Origin: Paramoeba atlantica
Taxonomy: Eukaryota > Discosea
NCBI GenBank assembly: GCA_977017575.1
Contig: CDRNVI010000015.1
Location: 248,001-312,000, forward strand
DNA length: 64,000 nucleotides
Direction: 5' to 3'
Below the pieces are notes generated by a model. That model had not been told where the DNA came from and ran no database searches. It saw nothing but the letters and a program-made list of their open reading frames with translations. How positions within the stretch are numbered: the stretch's first letter is position 1; every line of letters begins with the position of its first letter. Shown piece after piece: positions 18,469-26,091 of this stretch. Made by a program: the position numbers and the translations under genes.

Positions 18469-18982
18469 CCACATCCACTAAAATAATGGCATTACTAAAT
18501 TCGCTTTGGCTTTGCGATTAGCTGCTGTGCTCATTATCAGGCTTTCGCATCTGATATTGTCGATAAAATTAAGATTCATGGGCGCTATGTGCCACCATTC
18601 CCATGTTTGTGTGCTTTTACTATCTCCATAGTTGAGGAGTTGGGGAGGCATATACCGAAACCTCACCTCACCGAAAATACGACGTGTGCATTGACACCTT
18701 CCTTTTTCAAAAGCGTTTTTGCTTTTAAAGACTTACTTCTAAACCTCTTAAAATGTGGTATAATTCAGGTGACAATAATACACATCTTGTATAGCAGTAT
18801 ATGTCGGCGGACTACTACTGTATGACTTCGTAGCTCACAATTTAGTGTACACAACACTCAATGTAGAATACATGCATGTAGTATCAATCCAGCCTCGGAT
18901 AAAATATAACTGTATCTGTTTATGTGTATGAAAAGATTCGTAGCTCACTTCCCTATTCTCTCTCTTTTCTGTAATATCTTAA
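18469..18982. other. Intergenic region before P1
   Basis: No gene seen. The last 40 bases before the ATG are a long pyrimidine run (CACTTCCCTATTCTCTCTC and on) with no AG inside. The likely acceptor AG is therefore GATTCGTAG, near 18940. Confidence 0.35.
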
Positions 18983-19309
18983 ATGACGCAAGACATCCAA
19001 CTCGCCATGGGGTACGCCGCGCTTATGCTGCACGATTCTGAAATTGACGTCACTGCAGACCGCCTTAACGACATTTTGAAAGCTGCAAAGATCGAGGCTC
19101 TTCCCGTGTACGCGACTTTGTATGAGAAATTTTTGCAGAAGAACTCCATTGAGAGCATGCTTACGAGCACTGCGGGCGCCGCTCAGGCAGGAGGTGCTCC
19201 AGCGGCTGCGACGAGCTCCGAAGGCGATGCAAAGAAAGAGGATAAGAAAGCGGCTCCAGTTGTGGAGGAAGAGGAGGATGAAGATATGGGACTGGGTCTC
19301 TTTGACTAG
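18983..19309 (+). CDS. RPLP1: 60S acidic ribosomal protein P1
   Basis: P1 pairs with P2 on P0/uL10 to form the ribosomal stalk that recruits translational GTPases. The 108-residue protein has the P1 N-terminal helical dimerisation domain (LAMGYAALMLHDSEIDVTAD, RLNDILKAAKIEALPVY), an Ala/Gly hinge (GAAQAGGAPAAAT), an acidic stretch (VVEEEEDEDMG) and the conserved tail GLGLFD, which contacts elongation factors. Kinetoplastid genomes carry several P proteins, and this one is P1-like by its Ala-rich start and the DSEIDVTAD motif. It is followed by another ribosomal protein gene, eL34, although co-regulation need not follow from that in a polycistronic system. Confidence 0.94.
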   Translation: MTQDIQLAMGYAALMLHDSEIDVTADRLNDILKAAKIEALPVYATLYEKFLQKNSIESMLTSTAGAAQAGGAPAAATSSEGDAKKEDKKAAPVVEEEEDEDMGLGLFD

Positions 19310-19634
19310 ACGAGAAAGGAAAAGATTCTATTTTTTAAGCCCCTGAATTAAGCGTATGTGGTATTAAGCATCACATGAGCTGTCAAAGTTTTTGATTGAA
19401 TCAGCATAAAATTACATTATTGAGTATACATTATTGAGTTTGTCATCGATATCACAAGACTCTTATTATCAATTTCAATACTATTTTCAATATATTTACA
19501 TGGTATTTCATTGTATTGTCTACAATTTACATTCTACGCATTTCTTATCACTTCGTTTGTTTGGTTAGTAGACTTCTTCTGTTTATCAATAGCATTTTTT
19601 TCATATTTTTCGCCTATAATTCATTCTCATTGAA
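19310..19634. other. Intergenic region before eL34
   Basis: No gene seen. The region is AT-rich, with TATTGAGT/ATTATTGAGT repeats around 19415-19440. GACTTCTTCTGTTTATCAATAG (AG at 19591-19592) is a plausible acceptor for eL34. Confidence 0.35.
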
Positions 19635-19970
19635 ATGGTCGAACGAGTTACTTACCGCCGTAAGCTTCACTACAACACGAAGCGCAATCGATTTGTTCTC
19701 GTACGCACACCTGGAGGCCGCATGTCGATGCAATATCTGAAAAAGAGGGTGCGCGGCCCATGTACCCCAAAGTATCTTGGTCACAAGAGACTCCCTGGAA
19801 CTAAGTGCCTTCGACCCGTTGACGCGAAAAATCGTACTAAAAAATGGAAAACTGTGAATCGCTGCTACGGAGGTGTACTGAACCATGAGCAGGTACGTGA
19901 ACGAGTTGTCCGTGCATTTCTTAAAGAGGAGCAAAAGATTGCAAAGAAAGTCACTCAACGCAAAAAGTAG
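19635..19970 (+). CDS. RPL34: 60S ribosomal protein L34 (eL34)
   Basis: This 111-residue large-subunit protein matches eL34 in RVTYRRKLHYNTKRNRFVLV, RTPGGRMSMQYL and the C-terminal helix RERVVRAFLKEEQKIAKKV. Human eL34 binds zinc through two Cys-x-x-Cys pairs (GVC..., MCAKC). Here the second pair is replaced by VLNHEQV and the first is reduced to single cysteines (RGPC, GTKC), so the zinc site appears lost. The basic composition and family length support a functional gene. It lies directly after P1, a second cytosolic ribosomal protein gene. Confidence 0.96.
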   Translation: MVERVTYRRKLHYNTKRNRFVLVRTPGGRMSMQYLKKRVRGPCTPKYLGHKRLPGTKCLRPVDAKNRTKKWKTVNRCYGGVLNHEQVRERVVRAFLKEEQKIAKKVTQRKK

Positions 19971-20208
19971 TTACAAGTTGCTGTCCGTGAAGAATGATGT
20001 AAAGATCAAGGAAAGAGGATCCCATAGAAGCAAGTATTCTGTATTGTACTAGCAATAGATTTAATTCGAATGCTTTGTAAGTTGCGCATACGCTGCTGTT
20101 CAATTACATTGTTATCAAACCAGCATACACAAATTATGTAGGTAGACGAATTAAGTTACAAAATAACATTATCGGGCATCTTTCTTTACCTTTTTGACCG
20201 CTTCTTCC

Positions 20209-21060
20209 ATGATATTACCCCCTAGCCGACCCGTCCGCGTGGCCATCATCTCTACCCTCGGGGTCACTGCCACCTACGTACAATATCGCCGAACGCTGTC
20301 AGCTCTCCAGCAACGTTCTCCTGCGCCCCACACCTGGGCCACCCTCGCTCCGACACTCCGTACCGGGGACCTTCTCTTCCTCCACGGCACCGGATCTGTC
20401 TCCGCGCTGATCTGCTTTGGGTCGTTCCTTCGTACATGGTGGGATCCCCGCGCAGTGGAGTACTCCCATGTCGGGGTCCTCTATCGTGACCCGCACACCC
20501 ATACGCTCTACATACTCGAGGCCGTGGATAACCACGACATTGAGGCCGCCGACGCGGAGGGCAGTGTCCGGTTCAACGAGGTCCAACTCGTGAAGGCCGA
20601 GGCCAGGGTGTTTGGGTGTCGCGCCCACGGTGAGCCGTTGCACCAGAGGTGCTACGACCGCTGTGGGGTACGACGTGGAGTGTGGCTGGAGGGAGAGGAC
20701 ACCGCGGAGGCTGTTCGGTCGCGTTGGGCCCCCGGGTTCGTACAGCGCTACCGTGGTAGGCCGATGGATGAGTCGCGGTTGATGGGGTTTGGGTTTATTC
20801 ACCCCGCGATGTATCGTCGGAAGGATACCGATCGTTCGATTACGTGTGTAGAACTTGCGGTGGACGCGTGGAGAGAATTGAGACTTTTACGTGAGCTCCC
20901 CACGGATGCCACGTTCTTCGAAAAGGTCTCATCCATGTGGAGGTCCGTGCGGCCTGGGTGGTCATACTTGCCTGTCCACCTGGCGTTTGGGCAAGACGCA
21001 GAGCTCGGCATAGAACCCCACGCTGTACTTCAGCCCATTGAACGAATTGAAATTGGGTGA
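20209..21060 (+). CDS. Permuted papain-like (YiiX/G6R-type NlpC/P60 superfamily) protein
   Basis: A 283-residue protein with one N-terminal hydrophobic helix (VAIISTLGVTATYV). It contains the circularly permuted papain-fold signature: LRTGDLLFLHGTG opening the fold, VEYSHVGVLYRDP with the probable catalytic His (about residue 87), and later RSITCVELAVDAW with the probable catalytic Cys (about 210). This order, His before Cys, is that of the YiiX/Orthopox G6R-like and LRAT-like branch of NlpC/P60 enzymes, which act as amidases, peptidases or acyltransferases. Substrate and compartment are unknown, and the leading helix suggests membrane association. Codon use is strongly GC-rich compared with neighbours. 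The ATG at 20209 is used, and the in-frame TTG at 20194 was not taken as a start. Confidence 0.75.
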   Translation: MILPPSRPVRVAIISTLGVTATYVQYRRTLSALQQRSPAPHTWATLAPTLRTGDLLFLHGTGSVSALICFGSFLRTWWDPRAVEYSHVGVLYRDPHTHTLYILEAVDNHDIEAADAEGSVRFNEVQLVKAEARVFGCRAHGEPLHQRCYDRCGVRRGVWLEGEDTAEAVRSRWAPGFVQRYRGRPMDESRLMGFGFIHPAMYRRKDTDRSITCVELAVDAWRELRLLRELPTDATFFEKVSSMWRSVRPGWSYLPVHLAFGQDAELGIEPHAVLQPIERIEIG

Positions 21061-21261
21061 ACAGTTCCTCACTTCGCCTCGGCGGAATATGCACTTAGTT
21101 TTAAAAAGAAATGGGGAAAATGGAAATTCTACTTAAATGCGCTGCGTATCTTAACTCTGTTCTGCGACAGTAAATTTTCTTTTATCGTATGTTGAGACTT
21201 CTTTGCATTTATTGTATTTCTTTGCATTTTTATTGTAGAATACATACATGTATGATCAGTG

Positions 21262-21296
21262 CATACTTTTATTTTCCTTTTTTGTCTTCGTCATAG
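21262..21296 (+). promoter_or_regulatory. Candidate trans-splice acceptor that sets the start of the ArdC-N gene
   Basis: A nearly pure pyrimidine run (about 21264-21290) ends in TCATAG (AG at 21295-21296), two bases before the ATG at 21299. An upstream ATG at 21248 would be removed by leader addition here, so 21299 is preferred. Confidence 0.55.
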
Positions 21297-21298
21297 GG

Positions 21299-22860
21299 AT
21301 GTTTCAACATTGTCCGAACGTTCTTTATTTGCCCCTGCACGGTCTTACAGGGAAACTTTTTCCCGAAGCAACACGTTTTTGGCTTTTAGAAGGGAAGAAA
21401 AAAAAATACTGCAATCCGTACTGGATAACTAGAGAACATCTCGACTGGATTGGCGGTGGGCATGCCTCCATACGACCTGGGCAAGAGCCAACCGTACTTC
21501 CGACGGAAGGAAATTCCTTCTTTTATGCCTCAAGTACTTCTAAAAATCGTAAAATAATGCTGAACGCACCTAATGTCCCTACTGGAATTGCATGGTACAA
21601 TGCAGAACAAACCACAAACGCCCCTATAATTAATGAATATGTAAAATTATTTTCTCCCATATGGCACAGCGAATCTTACCAACCAGTAGATGCCTTTACC
21701 GGAGGAATTTTCCTCGGGCCTTCACGCGAACGATTACAAGTTGCAGCTGCGAGATTTCAGGTAACGAATGAACAGTGGATAAGCAAAAAAGATCTTCCTC
21801 TAGTAGACGATGGATCTGTGAAGCCTTTGACGATGTTCGGGGCGTATCAGTGCGCCTATGTGATACATACAAGTCATTTCCTGTTGCCGAAACCGGAACA
21901 GAAATTGGTAAAAGTGCCGATGCACTATTCTACAATGCACTGCACACGACACAACCACACAAGTTGTATCAACACCTTAAAAAGCGACTTGCTCGTACTG
22001 TTTTATATAGGAGAATATACGGCGCGGAGATTCAACGCATTCTACAGCATTACGCTCATCAGAAAAACTTCAAATCCCGTGATTGGATTACTTCTAAAAA
22101 GCTATATGCCGCGTACGGCGAAAGAGTTAAACTTTTACCCGGCGCTACAGGTGTTCGTCTTCCCTTGTGCTGTAATGAAGCTTTTACTGAAACAGTGGGG
22201 AAGTATTTTACTCTTTACAATGCACAGGAGACCACGGACCCCGCTTTGCTAATCAGGTGCTCGAATAGAGGCCCTATGGTTCGTCTCTCTGACGGTATGT
22301 CATTTTCTTCCGGACTTCAACTTGCATTGCACACAGAAGCGGAAAAGAGAGGGTACAAAAGTCCTGTATGGACAGATGATGAAGGTTTGGAACGAACCTT
22401 TAAGGGCCATGTCAAAATTCATTGCGGGGAGCAACCTTTCTTAGCGAGAGAAATATTAACGTGTAGCGAAGGGCGGGGTTGTACTCAAGTCCTCTTTAAC
22501 GCAGACCAAACAACAGATGCAGAAACGGTTCAAACGTTTGTGGCAAACACTAGAAAACGACATGCCACAGAGAGATCTCCAATGCGTAGTGCGTATAGAG
22601 GTACAACTTTCCCACATGCTCTACAAAGGCAATTGTACAGTTTTGCAGCCCGCCATCATCTACAATCTCGATTTTGGTTGCATCAGCATCATTTAGAACA
22701 TTTCTCTCCCAAATTAGTCTTGTCAAGAAAAAATGGACCTCCTGTCGTGTTCATTCTTCCAGGTAACAACTTCTCTAGAAACGAAAATTCGTTGATTAAC
22801 GTTGATCAAATTGAGAATCGTAACGTATTGGACGAACATATTGCAAGGCTTCGTTTGTGA
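21299..22860 (+). CDS. Tandem ArdC-N-like domain protein (p38/Tc38-like), one frame change
   Basis: The coding region holds about five repeats of an ArdC-N-like module. The unit reads: a helix, then xxSxxWITxxxL, a small strand with VKxxxG, and a YNAEQTT-like end. Clear copies are NPYWITREHL...WYNAEQTT, NEQWISKKDL...FYNALHTT, KSRDWITSKKL...LYNAQETT, KSPVWTDDEGL...LFNADQTT and QSRFWLHQHHL...INVDQIE. ArdC-N is a single-stranded DNA-binding domain of plasmid antirestriction proteins. Published comparative work reports its reuse in kinetoplastid mitochondrial genome replication (Tc38/p38, which binds minicircle sequences). The repeats run in one frame to about 21840 and in another from about there to 22860, so one frame change lies in repeat 2, between about 21775 and 21860. 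It could be a sequencing slip at the A6 (21784) or G4 (about 21838) runs, a real mutation, or frameshifting. The other four repeats look intact. Confidence 0.72.
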
Positions 22861-23428
22861 TATTTCGTATGGAGCAATACTTCCCAAGGAAGACAAGGTG
22901 TTGTTACTGTATCCGTTATGCCCAAAATTTATCTGCTTGTTTTGTAAAGCAGAAGATTAGGTGAGCGATTCTTATCTTAAACATGTGCACCCCCGCGACG
23001 TATCTGATTTTCTTATACAGTTATAAGGAGATCAAAGTGATTTTTTCCAGGGTGCTTCCTCATCGTTTGCTTGCGTTTCTTTCATTGGGAATAAGTTCTT
23101 CTCTTCTGATGCGCTATACTATGTGTATATTTACACTGCTGATAAAAAAATTGCTCTCTTGCAAATCCTTACCGAAATCAAGAAATACGCAAATGTATAC
23201 TTTGCACATGTCTCGCATATTACTTGCCTTCTACATTTTGCCCTATTTTCTCGCTATAAACAAAGTTCAACTGAAATTGTACAACTAAAAGTCCAAAATT
23301 GAATATCTTCATTGCCGATTTTTTTAACCGAAGCCTTCGCAATTGGGAAAATGATATTGTGGAACATCTAGAATTCCTCTATTCTTAAAAGTTAAATAGA
23401 ATTTCTAGCACTTTTGATAAAGAGATTA

Positions 23429-24138
23429 TTGCGGTGGTTGTATAACTACCGCTCTACCCTCGATTAATGAAAAAAAGGCGAACACAAACAGTGAAAATAT
23501 TAAGAGAAACACAGTAATATAATAGAAGACAAAATATAAAAGGGGGCTCCGGTGGTCCAAAACTGAAAAATATGGGCCCCCCCCGGGGGGGGGGGATCCA
23601 GGGGGGAGGGGCATACGTCGAGATAATTTTTTTCAATTTTTTTGCTTTTCAAAATCGAGCGTCGGGAAGTGGTAGAGTATGCCGCGGCGATGATTTTCCA
23701 CACCGCCCCCACCTGGGGGTAACCCCCCCTGGGACGCGCAGGAGGGGTCCAACGTCAAAATTTCCGAAATTTTTGGGAAGACCAAAAAAACGTTTTTTTG
23801 GCCCAAAATAGTTAAAAATATTGCCTTTCCAAAATCGACTCCTAAAAGAGATTTTCTCCTAAAAGAGATTTTAAGAGTTTTGCATCTCATCTACCGTTCT
23901 ACGACGTTTTTTTGGCAGATTCGCCTCCTACCCCTACTGGTAAGGCATCCAAAACGGCCTAGTTCGGCTTAAAATTTCGCAATTTTCGCCGAAAAATCGA
24001 GCTTTTACTGCCAAAAGAATGAATTATTCATGATCTTTTGGTGATTTTTCTTTTTGATGCTTTTCGTTAAATGCGGTGGTAGTTTTCAACGTGAAGCGCG
24101 CAGCATGAGTGACTCCTAAGTTGAAAACAACTACCGCG
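23429..24138. mobile_element. Putative nonautonomous element D with hairpin ends and poly-G/C tract
   Basis: Both ends show GCGGTRGTTGT in inverted orientation. Each end also forms a local hairpin closed by GCGGTxGTT/AACTACCGC: about 22 bases on the left (23431-23452) and about 65 bases on the right (24073-24137). TTA lies directly outside each end (23426-23428 and 24139-24141), the target duplication typical of PIF/Harbinger elements. The outermost two bases of the ends do not match each other. The inside holds a C8/G11 palindrome (about 23576-23595), a second G/C-rich palindrome near 23705-23730, and a 17-base tandem duplication. No protein is encoded. Confidence 0.45.
23839..23872. repeat. 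17-bp unit in two perfect tandem copies
   Basis: CTCCTAAAAGAGATTTT occurs at 23839-23855 and again at 23856-23872, inside element D. Confidence 0.85.
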
Positions 24139-24297
24139 TTAGAGTATATAACTGTATGTAAGTGTAAGAATAATTCTTCTGTACACAGTGTTTTTCTTTT
24201 ATTTTTCGCTACTGTTCACGTACAACGAATGGACAGGGACTAAGTTCTCTAAAGCTATAAATCTAATTGTCGTGTCTACCTCTGAAATATTCTATGT

Positions 24298-24310
24298 TGC
24301 CATATTGCAG
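24298..24310 (+). promoter_or_regulatory. Candidate trans-splice acceptor before the CHCH gene
   Basis: GTTGCCATATTGCAG has its AG at 24309-24310, 18 bases before the ATG at 24329. It supports the short start over upstream codons. Confidence 0.4.
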
Positions 24311-24328
24311 CACATTCTCATAATCTCT

Positions 24329-24577
24329 ATGGTGCAAATAAAGAGTGGGGGAGAAGTTTTCTCTTTGAACTCTGGACGGCAGGTGGCATGGAGTGAGGTT
24401 CCATCTTGGTTCAAACGTATTATGAGGAGCGAAGAACAAATGCCAACGCCATGTTATAAAGAAAGAGATGAAGCGCAAAAATGTTTTGAAACAGACGGCT
24501 TCTGGAGTGAAATATGTGTCATGCCTTTGGAAAATTTTGATACGTGCCAGACAAGGCACACCCCAACCCATGACTAA
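24329..24577 (+). CDS. Small twin-CX9C (CHCH) protein
   Basis: An 82-residue protein with cysteines at 42, 52, 63 and 73, a perfect pair of CX9C motifs (PCYKERDEAQKC and ICVMPLENFDTC). These form a helical hairpin with two disulfides. Such proteins are imported by Mia40/Erv1-type oxidation into the mitochondrial intermembrane space, where they serve as respiratory-complex subunits or assembly factors. The Trp-containing N-terminal part (VAWSEVPSWFKR) gives no clear subfamily, and a cytochrome oxidase assembly or complex I-type subunit is possible. The start is set by the acceptor-like AG 18 bases upstream. Kinetoplastids lack an obvious Mia40, which makes substrates like this of interest. Confidence 0.8.
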   Translation: MVQIKSGGEVFSLNSGRQVAWSEVPSWFKRIMRSEEQMPTPCYKERDEAQKCFETDGFWSEICVMPLENFDTCQTRHTPTHD

Positions 24578-24867
24578 CGGAACTCTTTTCCTAAATGAAG
24601 GAGTTCGCATTTGCATAAACAAAACATTGTTCGAGACTTTATGATCGTAGTGCACACGTGTACAGGATACGCTGTATGTACATGTGTATGTATAGTATAT
24701 ACGCTGTACGTATACATGCAGAATATTTTATTCATGCGCTCTCAACTTTTTGTCAGTCATATAGTACGGCATTCTACAGCATTGTACGGCATACATTACA
24801 ATGCATGCTATACATGCTGAATGCATGACAGACAAATACTAACACTGAAAAACAACAGTACTTAGTA

Positions 24868-24995
24868 CTGTCCCCTCCCCTTAGGCGCACCCGGTTAGCC
24901 CCCCCCGCCCCCCGCGAAGTGGCGCCACTGATTCAGACCCCCCCGTTTAGCGTACGTTTTACGGAAAACGAGGTGTACTTAAACGGGGCGGACAG
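24868..24995. mobile_element. Short TIR element B1 (128 bp)
   Basis: The ends CTGTCCCCTCCCCTTAGG and, inverted, CTGTCCGCCCCGTTTAAG are imperfect inverted repeats of the type seen in B2 and B3. TA precedes the left end and TG follows the right end, a decayed TA duplication. A CGCGAAGTGGCGC palindrome lies inside, as in the larger family members. Noncoding. Confidence 0.55.
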
Positions 24996-25067
24996 TGCTA
25001 CTAAACAAATACCCTATTTATGATAGCTAGTTATTATGCCCATAGCCACGTATTGTGCCCATAGCTA

Positions 25068-25100
25068 CAGTAGTAGTTAATGTGCCTGGGGGCACTACTG
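25068..25100. repeat. 33-bp inverted-repeat island flanked by TA
   Basis: The outer arms CAGTAGT and ACTACTG and the inner arms TGCC and GGCA pair up, with TA on both sides (25066-25067, 25101-25102). It looks like an end-to-end remnant of a TA-inserting element, or a plain hairpin. Confidence 0.35.
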
Positions 25101-25202
25101 TATAACCCGGAACACGGTTTAAGGACCTACATGCATAGTTCGGAGTGCATTTTTCGTATACAGCACTTTTCGCGTACGCAGCAGTGTAAAGCAATGTACC
25201 TA

Positions 25203-25986
25203 CAGTGGTGATCAGCGTCTTTTACCCCCCCCCCTACAGGGGTAAAAAACTTCTTGTATTTTGTCCAATTTTGGAAATATTTGGTATACCACCGTTTTTC
25301 GACCCAATCGTTCCGAATCCGAGGTCCTTCTCACTCGAGCAACCCCCTACCCCCCTAGCCAGGTAGGGGTCAAAAAAGCTAATTACAATTTTTCTGGGTA
25401 TACTTTTTCGAATGTTTCGGATGAAAAACAGTAGTAAATTAAGTCAGAAGACGCGGAAAAGGAGTGTAAAGTATTCCCTAGTATTTAGTAATATGCCCTT
25501 TGGCCTCCTTGACCAAGAGTAAACGCTTACGATCGTCCGGGAAGATATTCTGAAATAATAAAATTCTTTAGCTACGGGAAGCCTTCCTGTTGATCTTCAG
25601 AAAAATGAAACGTTTCAATGATGGACCCAGGGTTAAGTTTATAAAGTTTTGAGACTGCCTTATAGGACTTAAGTCACTCGTATTCGATCACGAGTGCCGT
25701 GCGCATCTCGGAGCGCACGCGAGAGAAAGGTGAACACAGGGGGCGGTGCTTCGTCATGAATCACCAAAAAATGTATCAATTTTGAAAAACAATTTCTAAT
25801 TTTGAAAAAAGAATCGAGTTTTTTGCAGTCGTTTTTCCAGTTTAGGAATGATACAGGTGTCCACGAGTAAAAAGGACCTCGGATTCGGAACAATTGGGTC
25901 GAAAAACAGTCCCATAGAAAACATCTCCAAAAGCGATGAAAATACAAGACCTGTAGTGGGGGGGTAAAAGACGCTGATCACCACTG
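25203..25986. mobile_element. Nonautonomous TIR element A1 (784 bp, TA duplication)
   Basis: The left end CAGTGGTGATCAGCGTCTTT and the right end are inverted copies. The similarity extends for roughly 120 bases inward with interruptions, through a C/G homopolymer and TTTTTCGACCCAATCGTTCC. TA lies on both sides (25201-25202, 25987-25988). The TACAGT start and TA duplication fit Tc1/mariner-type insertion. No transposase is encoded. A2 at 34261-35016 is a second copy in the opposite orientation. The internal region is also shared, including GGCCTCCTTGACCAAGAGTA and the segment around GCACGGCACTCGTGATCGAA on one strand. Confidence 0.8.
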
Positions 25987-26059
25987 TACATGCAGCAATG
26001 TACATGTATGTGTATTGTGCACACACAACCTGCATACACTTTTAAGTTGTTTTTGGATC

Positions 26060-26086
26060 CTTCACTTTACTATCCTCTATTTTCAG
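26060..26086 (+). promoter_or_regulatory. Candidate trans-splice acceptor before the DcrB-like gene
   Basis: CTATCCTCTATTTTCAG has its AG at 26085-26086, five bases before the ATG at 26092, after a long pyrimidine-rich run. It excludes an upstream in-frame ATG at 25990, which lies at the edge of element A1. Confidence 0.55.
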
Positions 26087-26091
26087 GTGTT

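Larger units (their letters stand above)
22861..24328. other. 1.5 kb intergenic region holding repeat element D
   Basis: No gene is supported. A 101-codon hydrophobic open frame at 22983-23288 has no recognisable features. From 23429 to 24138 lies a putative mobile element, described separately. The remaining DNA is AT-rich and featureless. Confidence 0.5.
24578..26091. other. 1.5 kb intergenic region holding elements B1 and A1
   Basis: No gene is supported. It contains a 128-bp B-type element (24868-24995), a 33-bp inverted-repeat island (25068-25100) and the A-type element A1 (25203-25986), all flanked by TA or near-TA. The left part (24650-24830) is dense in TACATG, TGTACGTATAC and ATGCATG words. 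Confidence 0.6.

Noticed and set aside
21775-22252. Continuation of the first ArdC-N frame past the module 2 frame change
   Set aside because: After about 21840 it loses all repeat motifs, which continue in the other frame, so it is not a separate gene.
22983-23288. 101-codon hydrophobic frame on the + strand
   Set aside because: No motif, ordinary AT-rich composition and no convincing acceptor. It may be chance, although a small membrane protein cannot be excluded.
23572-23811. Gly/Pro/Arg-rich frames around the poly-G tract on both strands
   Set aside because: They are produced by the homopolymer runs of element D.
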